64,000 bases of DNA from Todiramphus chloris collaris (taxonomy: Eukaryota > Chordata > Aves > Coraciiformes > Alcedinidae). The position numbers and the translations under genes are program-made. Within the stretch, counting starts at the first letter, position 1; the number at the start of each line of letters is the position of its first letter. Positions 23,370 through 32,918 of the stretch are shown piece after piece. A model generated the notes under the pieces. That model searched no databases and had not been told where the DNA came from. It worked only from the letters and a program-made list of their open reading frames with translations. The stretch lies in the NCBI GenBank assembly GCA_025345505.1, contig JANVCC010000062.1, positions 11,954,712-12,018,711 on the forward strand, read 5' to 3'.

Positions 23370-23600
23370 TACTTAAGAAAGGAGAAATTTAGGTCAAATC
23401 TCAGGAAAAGATTTCTAACGGTGAAGTACAGAAGGTTATGGAATATTTGCCTGAAGGAAGACACACAAGGCAAATCCCTGCAGACCTTTAAAACTACACT
23501 GGAAAAAGCACTGAACTGTCTGGTACACAATAATCCTACACCAGGAAGGAGAAAGGCAAGTTGGTCTAACTGGGCTTTTCCACTATTCAGTGGCAATTCC
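23370..23600 (+). mobile_element. CR1 LINE 3' fragment, sense
   Basis: The order of blocks matches the sense CR1 3' region: 'aaatttaggtcaaatctcag', 'gaaaagatttctaacggtga', 'ggaatatttgcctgaaggaa', 'gcagacctttaaaactacac' and, near the end, 'ttggtctaactgggcttttc', where CR1 has GGACTAGATGACC. It is strongly diverged, hence old. Open frames of 93 (plus) and 87 (minus) codons lie on it and are not genes. Confidence 0.75.
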
Positions 23601-24749
23601 ACCAGCCCGTTCTAGTTTCAAATACCAAAATCCAACATCAGCTGTAAGCATCCCCTGTTGAAGACACACTCTGTAGATGAACTTACTGCTCCACCCCAGT
23701 GCAGAACACAAATCCTCTTCAGAAACCAAAACAGATCCCATGTTTGAAGTTACTTTTATTTGAATATGCCTCCATTATGATAAGGAAACACATTAAAAAC
23801 GTTGGTAGTCGCAGTGTTTATATTTACAGGACCAGGTGTGCTCAACCTGGGTACTCGCACCAAAATTTCCAAATTTTGAATGGCAGTTGTATAGATACTG
23901 TTTAGCTGAGGTAGATTCTGTAGGTCCTGTTACAGTGTTGCTCACTGTGAGGAAGAGTGATAGAATCTGGTTCTGTGCTCTTTCAAAGGTAGGCTTACAC
24001 CTTTCTTACTGTCTGCTTTTGAGCTGATGCCAAAGGAATAAATTAATAATAAAAAAAAAAATTAAGAATTGGTGTATTTTACACCGATTCCTCTGAAAAT
24101 TTTACTCTTTTCACTTAAAATAAGCACTACCTGGTCTTGATCTCAGGTTTGTAAAGAGCTGCAGTTATCTGCCCTTCTGAAATCCACAAAGACACATGCT
24201 GAGCTCTTGTTCTACCACGGTTGTTCACAGGCAAATAAGCAAGGATTGGGCCACCAGTCCCTCTAAGCTTCACAGAATAGATGAATTACATAAATGATAC
24301 TCCAGGTGACCGAAGGTTGTAGGACTAGATTCAGATGTATTAACGTAACCCACGCACGGAGTGCATCAGCATTGTGGTTTCAGTTTGTACAAGGAACGTA
24401 CTTTGGAAGAGATTACTCCCGATTGTTTCATCCTGGCTGGGTCACGCCACCGGAGCAGTTTGAAGCTGGATAACTTTCAAATGAAGCTCAACTGGAAAAT
24501 GTGTTCCAGCCATAAGTGGACAAGCAGCCCACTGCTCTGCAGCAGAGCTACCCCAGAGCAAAACCTCCTGAAAGGCACAGAGCACGGTCCTCAGTACCAC
24601 GTGCAGATCTGCTCCCCCAGCATCACGCTACTGGATAACGCAGACAGAGCCAGAGTCCCTCTCACAGTCTCCTTCTCAAAACCAATCGTCTGACTATTAA
24701 GACTATTAGAAAAACTTATGGAGAACCTGAAGCAATACCGTGCACACTC
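23601..24749. other. Non-coding stretch leading into the second CpG island
   Basis: A-rich simple sequence lies near 24,050. A 110-codon plus-strand frame at 24,361-24,693 has no recognisable motif. G+C rises toward 24.75 kb. Confidence 0.5.
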
Positions 24750-24945
24750 AAGTTTAGCTCATCGATGACGATGACTTCACCAGTGCCGGCAGCCGGGCAT
24801 CCTGCCCGCTCCCCAAAACCCCAAGTACCCTTTAAACACACCGCGTCTGCCAAACGGACGCGGCCCCGCAAAGCGCTTTGAACCTCCTCCCTAAAGGCAA
24901 GAAGAAATAAAACTGGAGCAGAGCCCCGCTGGCCCAGAGCCGCAG

Positions 24946-24950
24946 CCAAT
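24946..24950 (+). promoter_or_regulatory. CCAAT box (NF-Y-type)
   Basis: The context gcagCCAATctg fits the NF-Y consensus on the plus strand and lies inside the CpG island. If functional, a start site would be expected within roughly 100 bp downstream, which is inference from family knowledge. Confidence 0.45.
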
Positions 24951-25605
24951 CTGCGGAGCGGATGCAGGCGGAGCGGGGCGCGCTCCCGGCCCCGCCGCGC
25001 CAGCCCCGGCCGCACGCCCGGCTCTGGGCCCCTTCGTCGGTCAAGCGAACAAACAGCGATCTGCAGGCACGGGGAGGGCGGGATTTGGAAGGGAAAGGTG
25101 TCTGCGAAGGTGTTTGTATCTCATATCCCGGCTCTCGAGATGTGCGAGCTTACGCTCGGGCCGGTGAACTCCAGCGCACTCGCAGCCATCGCCCGCCTGC
25201 CGGACACTCTCGGGAAACTCTCGTAGCTCTCCACAGCCAGCCTGACGGGTACGCTGACAGTGCTCTACAGACAGCATCCCCCGAACAGAGAGCAGGCAAA
25301 CTCCCTGCCACAGACTGTGCTTTCTTTGCAGGGCAGGACGGGCCCTGGCAGCTCAAGTACCAGATCGGGACAGTCACCACCTAACGTCTCCTGCAGCTTC
25401 AGCCTACGACAGTGGGCTCTCGGCACATGAAAACGCCACCTTGTTAATGCTACAAACTGCTCTTCACATTCAATGCCTGCCCCAGCGCCAGCGCCCTGTC
25501 CCCAGCCAGCGAAAGAGGAGCTTGCTGTGCCTGCTGCTGCCCCCCGCTCCCGCCAGAGCCCGGGCCCCGAGCGGCCTCGCCTCGCCCCCTCCCCGCGCCG
25601 TGCGC

Positions 25606-25695
25606 AGCCCCAGAGCCGGCAGCCCCAGAGCCGGCAGCCCCAGAGCCGGCAGCCCCAGAGCCGGCAGCCCCAGAGCCGGCAGCCCCAGAGCCGGC
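25606..25695. repeat. Minisatellite, six exact copies of a 15-bp unit
   Basis: The unit AGCCCCAGAGCCGGC occurs six times in tandem without a single mismatch, then breaks off into a partly related agcccccgcccgc. Because 15 is divisible by three, every frame through it gives a repeated pentapeptide: AGSPR or QPQSR on plus, RLWGC in the long minus frame. Perfect identity of all copies suggests recent expansion or ongoing homogenisation. Confidence 0.95.
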
Positions 25696-26114
25696 AGCCC
25701 CCGCCCGCAGCAGCGGCAGCGGGAGGAGGAGCGCGGCGGGCTGAGCCTGCCAGAGCCGAGCTGTCACCGGCAGGGCCGGCGATGGGCCCGAGCCTGCGGG
25801 CTGGAGGCGGGCCGGGCGGCCCCCTCTCCTTCCTCCGCTGCTCTCCGTCCTTCCCGGGCTCTGCCCGGGGCAGGTGGCTCCACCACCCAGGGGCCGGGCG
25901 GCCGCACTGCACGGAGCCTGCCGCGGAGGCTCGGCCCCGCGCTATTCCGCCCGCCTCCAGCCCTGGGGGAACTGGGGGCAGCGCTGGCAGGAGAGGCAGC
26001 GGCCCGGCAGGATGAGCGGAGTGGGGCCGGGTCTGGCAGCAAACGCTGTTCACACACCGCTCCCGCTGAAACTGGGGTGGCAACGCGGGACGTAACGCGC
26101 CATAGGTGAGAACC

Positions 26115-26346
26115 AGAATCCTAGAGTAGCGAGCTGCAAGGGACCTTCAGGATCACCTGGTCCAACCTTTCTCAGCAACAGCACGGTCTAGGCAACATGG
26201 CCCAGCAGAATCTCCAAAGCGTCCAATGTTGTGGACTTAACCAAATCCCTGGAAAGATTATTCCAGTGGCTAATTGTTCTTATGAAAAATGTTCTTCCTG
26301 TCCAATTGAAATCTCTCCAGGACTAACTTGTACCCGTTAGCTCTTA
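26115..26346 (-). mobile_element. CR1 LINE 3' fragment, antisense
   Basis: The plus strand reads 'gcaagggaccttcaggatca', 'cctggtccaacctttctcag', 'ttattccagtggctaattg', 'gaaaaatgttcttcctgtcc' and 'ttgtacccgttagctcttac', the standard order of antisense CR1. The insertion abuts the right edge of the CpG island. Confidence 0.85.
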
Positions 26347-27204
26347 CAATAAAAAAATGTTTTGAAGACAAGTGAAAGCGACAAAGAGAAACAGAAAAAC
26401 AAGTAAAACACAAGCCTGTTTATCACCCACTGAACGCTGCAGATTGTCCTTTTCCAGTCCAGGAAAACAGAATTCAAACATGAAATGCTGCCACACATGA
26501 CCCTGACAATCCCAACACTTGTCACATGTAAGGAGATGGAAAAGTCTTGGCTCACAGGGCCAAGCAAAGAGAAGAGAGGGCTGCTCTGTGCACAGGTACC
26601 AACACCACAGGGAATGTTCTATGGGAACAAGTGAACACAGTTAAACTGGACATTAAGGCAAATCTCTGAACCACTCTGCGGCGGTGACTGAGGTCCTAGA
26701 ATCATCTTCCAGTCAACACAGCATAGGCAAGAGGATAAGTTACATTTGAAGAATTTATAAAAGTAGTTACTTCATGGTGCTGTCTGCAGTGGCAACGGCC
26801 TGGGTGGCCTCTCAGTTTTACATCCCTCTTACCTCTGTATACTCAGCTTAGAAAAGATGAGGCAGCCCAGTTCTAAACCAGCAAACCAAATGTCTTTTCA
26901 GTGCTCTCCACTGGTGAAGAAGCACAACACAAAAATAAGACTTGGAGAACCCCTACTCACACATCTGACAAACACAAGGTGGGCACACAGATACCAGGCC
27001 GGAAGGCTCCAGTGGTGGGGCAGCCTTTCTGCAGAGAAACAGACCTCCAGCATGGGACAAGCAACACCAATCAGCAGTGTTATCCTGGGAGGGAAGAAGG
27101 CAAACATCATACTGGTGCGTAATGGAAAACTGCTCTGTGAGAGGAGCCAAGTAATACTTTCGCTTTGCTCATTTACTCTGCTTTATTTGATTCAGGCATC
27201 GGCC
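26347..27204. other. Non-coding stretch between CR1 copies
   Basis: A 143-codon plus-strand frame (26,857-27,288) overlaps frames in other phases and runs into the next CR1. It has no recognisable domain. I see nothing else to support. Confidence 0.5.
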
Positions 27205-27537
27205 ACAAGTGCAGCGCCTTGGTTTTGGCAGCACATTTCAAGAATGCTGTCGATAACTGGAGAGAGCAGCAGAGAGCACAGAGAATGATCAGAGGGTTAG
27301 CAGACACAACCTTCAATGAAAGATCAAATGAAATGGAGTTGTTGGAGCTCCAGACGGGAAGACGGAGGAGGAGTACAGTCACAGTTTTCAAAGGCAAGGA
27401 GTAATTTGTTATCCATGCCCATCATCAACAAGAAGTAATGGATTTAAATTGCAGCAACCTTTTTTAATGATAAGCACAGTGAGACATTGAAAGATACTGC
27501 CTGGAGGGGCTGTAGTATATCTGTCACTAGAGACCAA
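27205..27537 (+). mobile_element. Old CR1-superfamily LINE fragment, sense
   Basis: This matches the end of CR1 ORF2 and the start of its 3' UTR in sense orientation. 'agcacatttcaagaatgctg' and 'cgataactggagagagcagc' correspond to the H(F)KKDIDKLERVQ-like end of the reverse transcriptase ORF, followed by 'agaatgatcagagggttag', 'atggatttaaattgcagcaa' and 'ctggaggggctgtagtatat'. Divergence is high, similar to the antisense LINE at 7.5-9.5 kb. It stops where a younger antisense CR1 begins. Confidence 0.75.
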
Positions 27538-27540
27538 GTT

Positions 27541-27665
27541 ATAGAATCAAAGAACAGTTTCGGCTGGAAGAGACCTTCAAGATCATCAAGTCCAACCTTA
27601 TTCCTAGCCCTATCAAAAACCACTAAACCACATCCTTAAGCACAAAGTTAAACAAACATATTTCA
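27541..27665 (-). mobile_element. Younger CR1 LINE 3' end, antisense
   Basis: 'atagaatcaaagaacagttt', 'cggctggaagagaccttcaa' and 'gatcatcaagtccaacctt' are close to the avian CR1 antisense 3' end, followed by 'ccactaaaccacatcctta'. It is less diverged than its neighbours and therefore younger. Its tail directly abuts the end of the older sense CR1, so it may have inserted into that copy. Confidence 0.9.
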
Positions 27666-30159
27666 ATCCTGACAGAAGCAGAGTGGAACTCTGAATGGGC
27701 ATGAACTTTGTGACTGTCAGAAATCCCTTCCATTTTTGCTATTGTTTTATGAGAGAAAAAATTAAGCTTTTTTTTGCTTCAAACACAGTCAGGATTCAAA
27801 AAAAGGGGATGGATACTATTTGTTTTTTGTTTTTTTTTTTTACTGTCTTACTACATGAATTCAGAAGCTGCAAGTATTTCTGTATCTCAGCTCCCCAGAA
27901 GTAAAGGCGAGGTAGTAACACACAATTTATGAGAATACTGCGAGTCTCCGACGCACCTCGTGGATGCTGGGAAAGGAGGTGGGGTACCAATGTAAAATAT
28001 TTCCAGACCCTCTGTTTCTTTTTCATACTTGCGCTGCTTTAAATACTGTAATTTGTTTTCCTTTCTTCTCAAACATTTTCGAGGCTAAGTACACTGATCT
28101 CTGCTGGTAGCAGAAGCACAGCTCTTCCCAAAGAGGAACAAAAGAGAGGGCATGTAGTTTAATAGAACACTGAAGCTGAGAAATGCCTCTAGGTTAAAAA
28201 CCCCCAAACCCTACCATTACATTTCATACTACTCCAAGTTTCTTTTCTCATGTAAATCTCACCAAAAAAAAGAATTCTCATTCAGACACAGCAATCCTTT
28301 CTGTTCACTTCTGTGTCCTGAAAGGTGGCCTGAAAAACACATCTACCTCCCCAAACCAATGTGAGCACATACAGCCAACACTAGCAGTGAATGTTTGGAA
28401 GACTGGTCCAATGGAAGCAGAGCTGAAGTACCTCATCATTAGTTCCATTACAAAATGCCAATGGCTTATATTGACTAGAGCTCTAAAACAGTCTTGGTTG
28501 TTAATAAGGTTTATATTTTAAGAAAACCAATTCAGGTAAGTACGGAATACTGTACAGTCCAGAGAGATAACGGCAGTTCAGATGCACTAAGAAAGTTGAT
28601 CCCAAGTTAAAATAATTTTAAAAAGCCTTAGTCATACACTCCTTTATAATCTTCTTATTACAAACACTTCCTTTCTGCAGATTTCTGCAACAATACCCAA
28701 AATTAACCCTGCCCTCTCTTGCCATGCCAGGGTCCTGCTCTCCTGCCAGCTTGCCAGTCATTCTTCTTCATGACAACCAATACAGACTCCCAGAGGCCAG
28801 TTTCTCTGTGGTATCAGGGTGGGTTCACTCGTGCTGGTGCAGTGGCAGTGTCCAGGACAGAAAGTGTGCATGGGGCAATCCAAAGGGACGGTGCTGGAGA
28901 TGGAAAAGTGGCTGTGGTACACACCAGGGCAAGGCCTATGAAAACACACTGGAAGGCCCTCCTTGACCCTCAGCAGGAGCTTAATCCTCACCCCTGCTGC
29001 TTGCACTGTAAGACACTATTTTCAAGTCCAGTTCTGATATATATTTTTCCTGAGCACATGTATACATATATCACTTACTAAAAGTGACTGATTATTTACA
29101 CACACCTTTTTTTCTCATGTGTGCATCTACATTTAAATGTTTAAGAACACAATCCTGGAAATGTAATTTGAAAAATTATTTCCTTTTAGCATACCAGCTG
29201 CTGAGATGATTAAGTCACTAATACTTTTTAAGTTCTCCAGCTCTCAAGAGACCTCTCACATTTGATATTATTTGTAGAGGTGCCAAATCCCTAATTCCTA
29301 TCTAGCTTAAGTCAAAACCCATTGCAATCAACTCACTCTCTTAAAAAAGAAATCTTATCACAAAGGCATTGCATCAGAACTATTGCTACATTCCATTGCT
29401 CTTTTTTTCTTTTTTTTTTTTTCCACAGCACTGCTTTAAAATTGATTACTTCTCATTTATTAAAACTGAAGACAAGTATTACCAGCTACATTTAAAAGTG
29501 TATTTGTATTATTTTAGTACCTTGACTTCTACACAGTAGTTGGATTTCTTTTCTCTCTACTGGTATGTTTAAAGATGTAGGAAAAAGTTTTGCAAAGATG
29601 GGATCCCCAACCAAATTCTTATACCACCAAAGACGTCAAGGGAAGCCAGAAGCTTAACCCCCACTTGTGCTGTCAAAAACCTCCTCTGCAACACGTATCA
29701 TATATGGTCTTTGCTACTAAAAAATAAATAAAATCGTAACAATGAGCACAAGTTGAGAAGAGAAAGGTAATCTAACAGATTATTAATGGCGCTGCTCAGT
29801 ATTTAGCACTATACATTATTTTCCACCTTTATTTTCTGCAACTCTCTTAAGATCTCCCTGTCACTGCCATCTCTCTTCTGTATCTGGGGAAATGCTTCAA
29901 CCTTCTGCAAAACCTTTCAGTGGCAAAATTTGTGAAAGTCACTTCTCCTTGATGTCTGTCAACTTACTGTTCAATAATATTATTTTGTGTTGCAAAGCCA
30001 TTTGCATCGACTGTGCTTCACTGGTACCAGTCAGAGGCTGTGATATTTTCTGGCTAGCTGACACCACCTACCAGTACAATTCAACGACAAAGCAAATCTG
30101 TAAGTTCTACCAAAACTTATAAATTGTACCTAATCAAAGTCCTCAAATTCCACACATAC
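27666..30159. other. Non-coding stretch, no gene recognised
   Basis: AT-rich DNA with T runs near 27.83 and 29.40 kb. A GC-richer piece at 28.70-29.01 kb carries a 120-codon plus-strand frame overlapped by others and without recognisable similarity. Confidence 0.55.
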
Positions 30160-30930
30160 CAAGTGGAGTTAGGTAATAGAGTTTCTTGAATCAGCTACAG
30201 AGAGATCAAGAGTAAGGCAAGAACAATTGCAGTTTTGAAAAAGGACCTTGTCTGGGGACAGAGCCAGTCTAAAAACTGGAGTAGGGAAGGAAACCAACAC
30301 CAGCTATCCTAACAAGTAGTACAGGAGGATGAATCAAGACGGCAAGTTAAAGATGAGCAAGAACTTGATTTATTAAGATAACTGTAAGAGGCGAAGATGC
30401 AATGGACCTGCAAACCAGAGGGCAGAGTTGAGTTTCGGCATGATGAGATGCTAGACTGTCTAGGAGAGCTGGTCTGATGTACTAGAACCCAGAACAGATT
30501 CAAGGGGAAGGAGGAACCAGAATTGTACACAATTTCTAAAGAAAAGAGATCTCATCCAAGAGCAGCAGGTATTAGGAAGTGGGCAAAGAGCAAGTGCACA
30601 AGCAGTCACTGCAAAAAAGGCCAGAGAAGTCATGAAAATGGGAACTAGAATTGATTGGCCAAGGACTGGATCAGGAAGCCTGGAGGGATTAAAGAAGGAA
30701 GAAAAACCAAGTAGGTGAAGAGAACCAGAATGGAACAAGGGCAAAGAACAGGAGGACTAGGAAGGTGAAGGCTGGTGAAGACAGGGTATAAAGGGTCACA
30801 GTTGTGCTTCTGACAGGAGCCATCACTGCAAAGCCTGGAGCAGCCCCTGTCATGCCTGAACCCTGACTGTCTGTGGAACCCACCCCCAAAGCCCTTCTGC
30901 AGTATCTGTGGAGAACGTGCACCGTAACAA
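30160..30930. other. Purine-biased segment with a TATA-like motif
   Basis: The plus strand is unusually rich in A and G for about 600 bases. It carries loosely repeated phrases (accagaattg, actagaattg, accagaatgg) and then 'gggtataaagggtcaca' at about 30,784-30,800. Three minus-strand frames (73, 94 and 77 codons) exist because stop codons are rare on the pyrimidine-rich strand. It may be an old, unrecognised repeat. No family assigned. Confidence 0.3.
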
Positions 30931-32833
30931 ATTCTTTAAGTCTTTACAAGAGATGTAAAGTTACAGAAGCGCAGATGATCTCGACAGATGCCAGTACGAC
31001 ATTATGACAGAAGAGCCTCTCCAAAGACAGCAGGAAGTTTTGCCAAACTTTGTACTCAAATATTAGCAAATAGCAGAACTACCATTACCATGCAGCCTTT
31101 TTTTGTGTGTTATGACACTAATTATATGATCATGTGCTAATGTTTCCACAAAGCCCTTACTTAAATAGAGCGGCTCTGACGACAAACAGAGCTGTACAGC
31201 ACAAAAAGCTATTCTTGCTTCCCTTCTGCTTCATTTGTTACTGGAAAATACCAAGTGGAGACTTTTAGGAAGATAAAGGAACATATCACAGTTAAGACAC
31301 CTGGAGGATACCCTGGTAAAATGTATGCTACTTTTATCCCTGCCCCACTTTGTCCATGTAATTTTAGTTCCAGTTGCCCGTGAACAATTTTGCAGACACA
31401 CTCTGCGTGCATAGTTCTGGTGTAGCCAGTGTGTCTTGTTTATTCAACGCACTGAAGTGCTGTATAAATTCTCTAAAAACCCAGATCTTTAAATTAAATA
31501 AGATGCTTGTAATATCTTCATGTCTGATTTCATCCTCCTCAAAACAGTATCAAGGCCTTCACACCACCCCCCCCCTCCCACACACACATGGGAATCCTGC
31601 ACAGCAGCTGCCCCTGACAAGCAACCCCTCTTAATATTCTCTAATCTAAACTCCTATGTTTAGGAAGGAAACCCTCAGGCATGTTATGGACTCACACCTG
31701 TAAGGAAGGTCTCAGGCCACACACTGAACAAATAAATAGGCAAAAGATTGCTAGATACAAAGACTAATTTCCATTTAACACCATTCACACTAGACACCAA
31801 GATGGACAAACAGGGAAAAAGAACCCACAAACCAACAGAATATTCAAATGGCATGACACAATGGAAAACACAAAAAGGAGAAAATAATGTTAAATATAAG
31901 GTGTTAGTTATGATGGCCCTCAGTTTTGAATACTTGACTTGCAGTCATAATAGTGTTCTTCCAAAATAGTTGTGTGTGGATAGAGTATGGACATAAATGT
32001 ATATAAAACTGTTCTCCTGAGTGTCAACAGAAACAGTATACTTGATATAGTGATTTTAAAGAACATTTTTTAGAAATAAACTAATTTATCAGTGTCCTTA
32101 CATCTTTATATTTTATTAAGAAAAAATACTTGTATTTTGTAGAACTGAATGTTGGATTTATTAAAGCTAACTATTTACTAAATATTCATCATTCCCAAAG
32201 CTGAAAATTATTTCCAAAGCAGCTGATTGTTTTATTTGCCAGCCACACACATTAAGGTAACAAGAGCCTCCTTGAAACAGGTTCTTAATCCTCATTAAGT
32301 TGAAGAGCTGTCAGTAAATATCATGCAAAAGACAAGGCTATTGATAATAGGATATGTAACAGAGATTCAAATCTTGTTGTCCCCAACTTGGTCACCAAAG
32401 AAGATATTCTGTCCAGTTAGTGAAAGATGAGGTCCGGAAGCAGGAAGATGTAACCATACAAGCACACTTAAAAACAGGGCCCACGTTTTAAGTGAGACTG
32501 CGGGATTTCAGCCAAGATACATGCGTATCGGTACTGATCTTACTCAATTCCTCTTTTAGAAATGCTGTCTGTGCTTCTGATGCTACAAACACTCAGATCC
32601 AAGGAAGTTGAAGAGAACTGATGGAAGCAACAGGATAGCTAGTGAACTAACAGAAGCCTTTTTTTCCAATAGACCAAGATAATACAATTGAAGAAAATTA
32701 ACTCTGTCTTTTCATCTACTTGCTATAACTTTATCAGTAGTGTAAGCAATACTATTTATAGCACAGTACGAACAGCTTCTTTCCAATTTAGATACAGGGT
32801 TTTTGATAAAATACATCAGAACAGCTACAGAGA
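30931..32833. other. Non-coding stretch, AT-rich
   Basis: No gene recognised. A C run followed by short CA repeats lies at about 31,566-31,590. The interval 32.21-32.35 kb contains several homeodomain/POU-like cores (cattaag, attgataa, atgcaaaa). Confidence 0.55.
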
Positions 32834-32918
32834 AGCCTGCAAAAAGTCCATCCAGCCCAGTATGCTCTATCTCCAACAGCAACCAATACAGCAGGCATAG
32901 GAAAGAGTATCAGGACAT
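32834..32918 (-). mobile_element. Remnant of the older CR1 LINE family, antisense 3' end
   Basis: 'gtccatccagcccagtatgc', 'tctatctccaacagcaacca' and 'ataggaaagagtatcagga' match the antisense 3' terminal block seen at the start of the 2-kb LINE at 7.48 kb (gtccatttagtaccgagc...). About 85 bp survive. Confidence 0.75.

Larger units (their letters stand above)
24750..26100. promoter_or_regulatory. Second CpG island, probable promoter region
   Basis: About 1.3 kb of G+C-rich, CpG-dense DNA, bounded on the right by a CR1 copy. It contains a CCAAT box (24,946-24,950), several GC-box-like runs and a 15-bp minisatellite (25,606-25,695). Long open frames run on both strands (222 codons at 25,441-26,109 plus; 272 codons at 25,265-26,083 minus). 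They stay open because the DNA is GC-rich and because the 15-bp repeat is a multiple of three. I do not recognise a protein in either. It most likely marks a promoter and first exon. The direction is not determined; the CCAAT box reads correctly on plus but works in either orientation. Confidence 0.75.

Noticed and set aside
24265-24345. Possible CR1 tail ('cttcacagaatagatgaatt')
   Set aside because: Only about 12 bases resemble the CR1 tail and the following sequence does not continue in the CR1 order.
25265-26109. Long frames (272 codons minus, 222 and 180 codons plus) with pentapeptide repeats in the second CpG island
   Set aside because: The peptide repeats follow directly from the 15-bp minisatellite in each frame, and simultaneous openness on both strands points to composition rather than coding.
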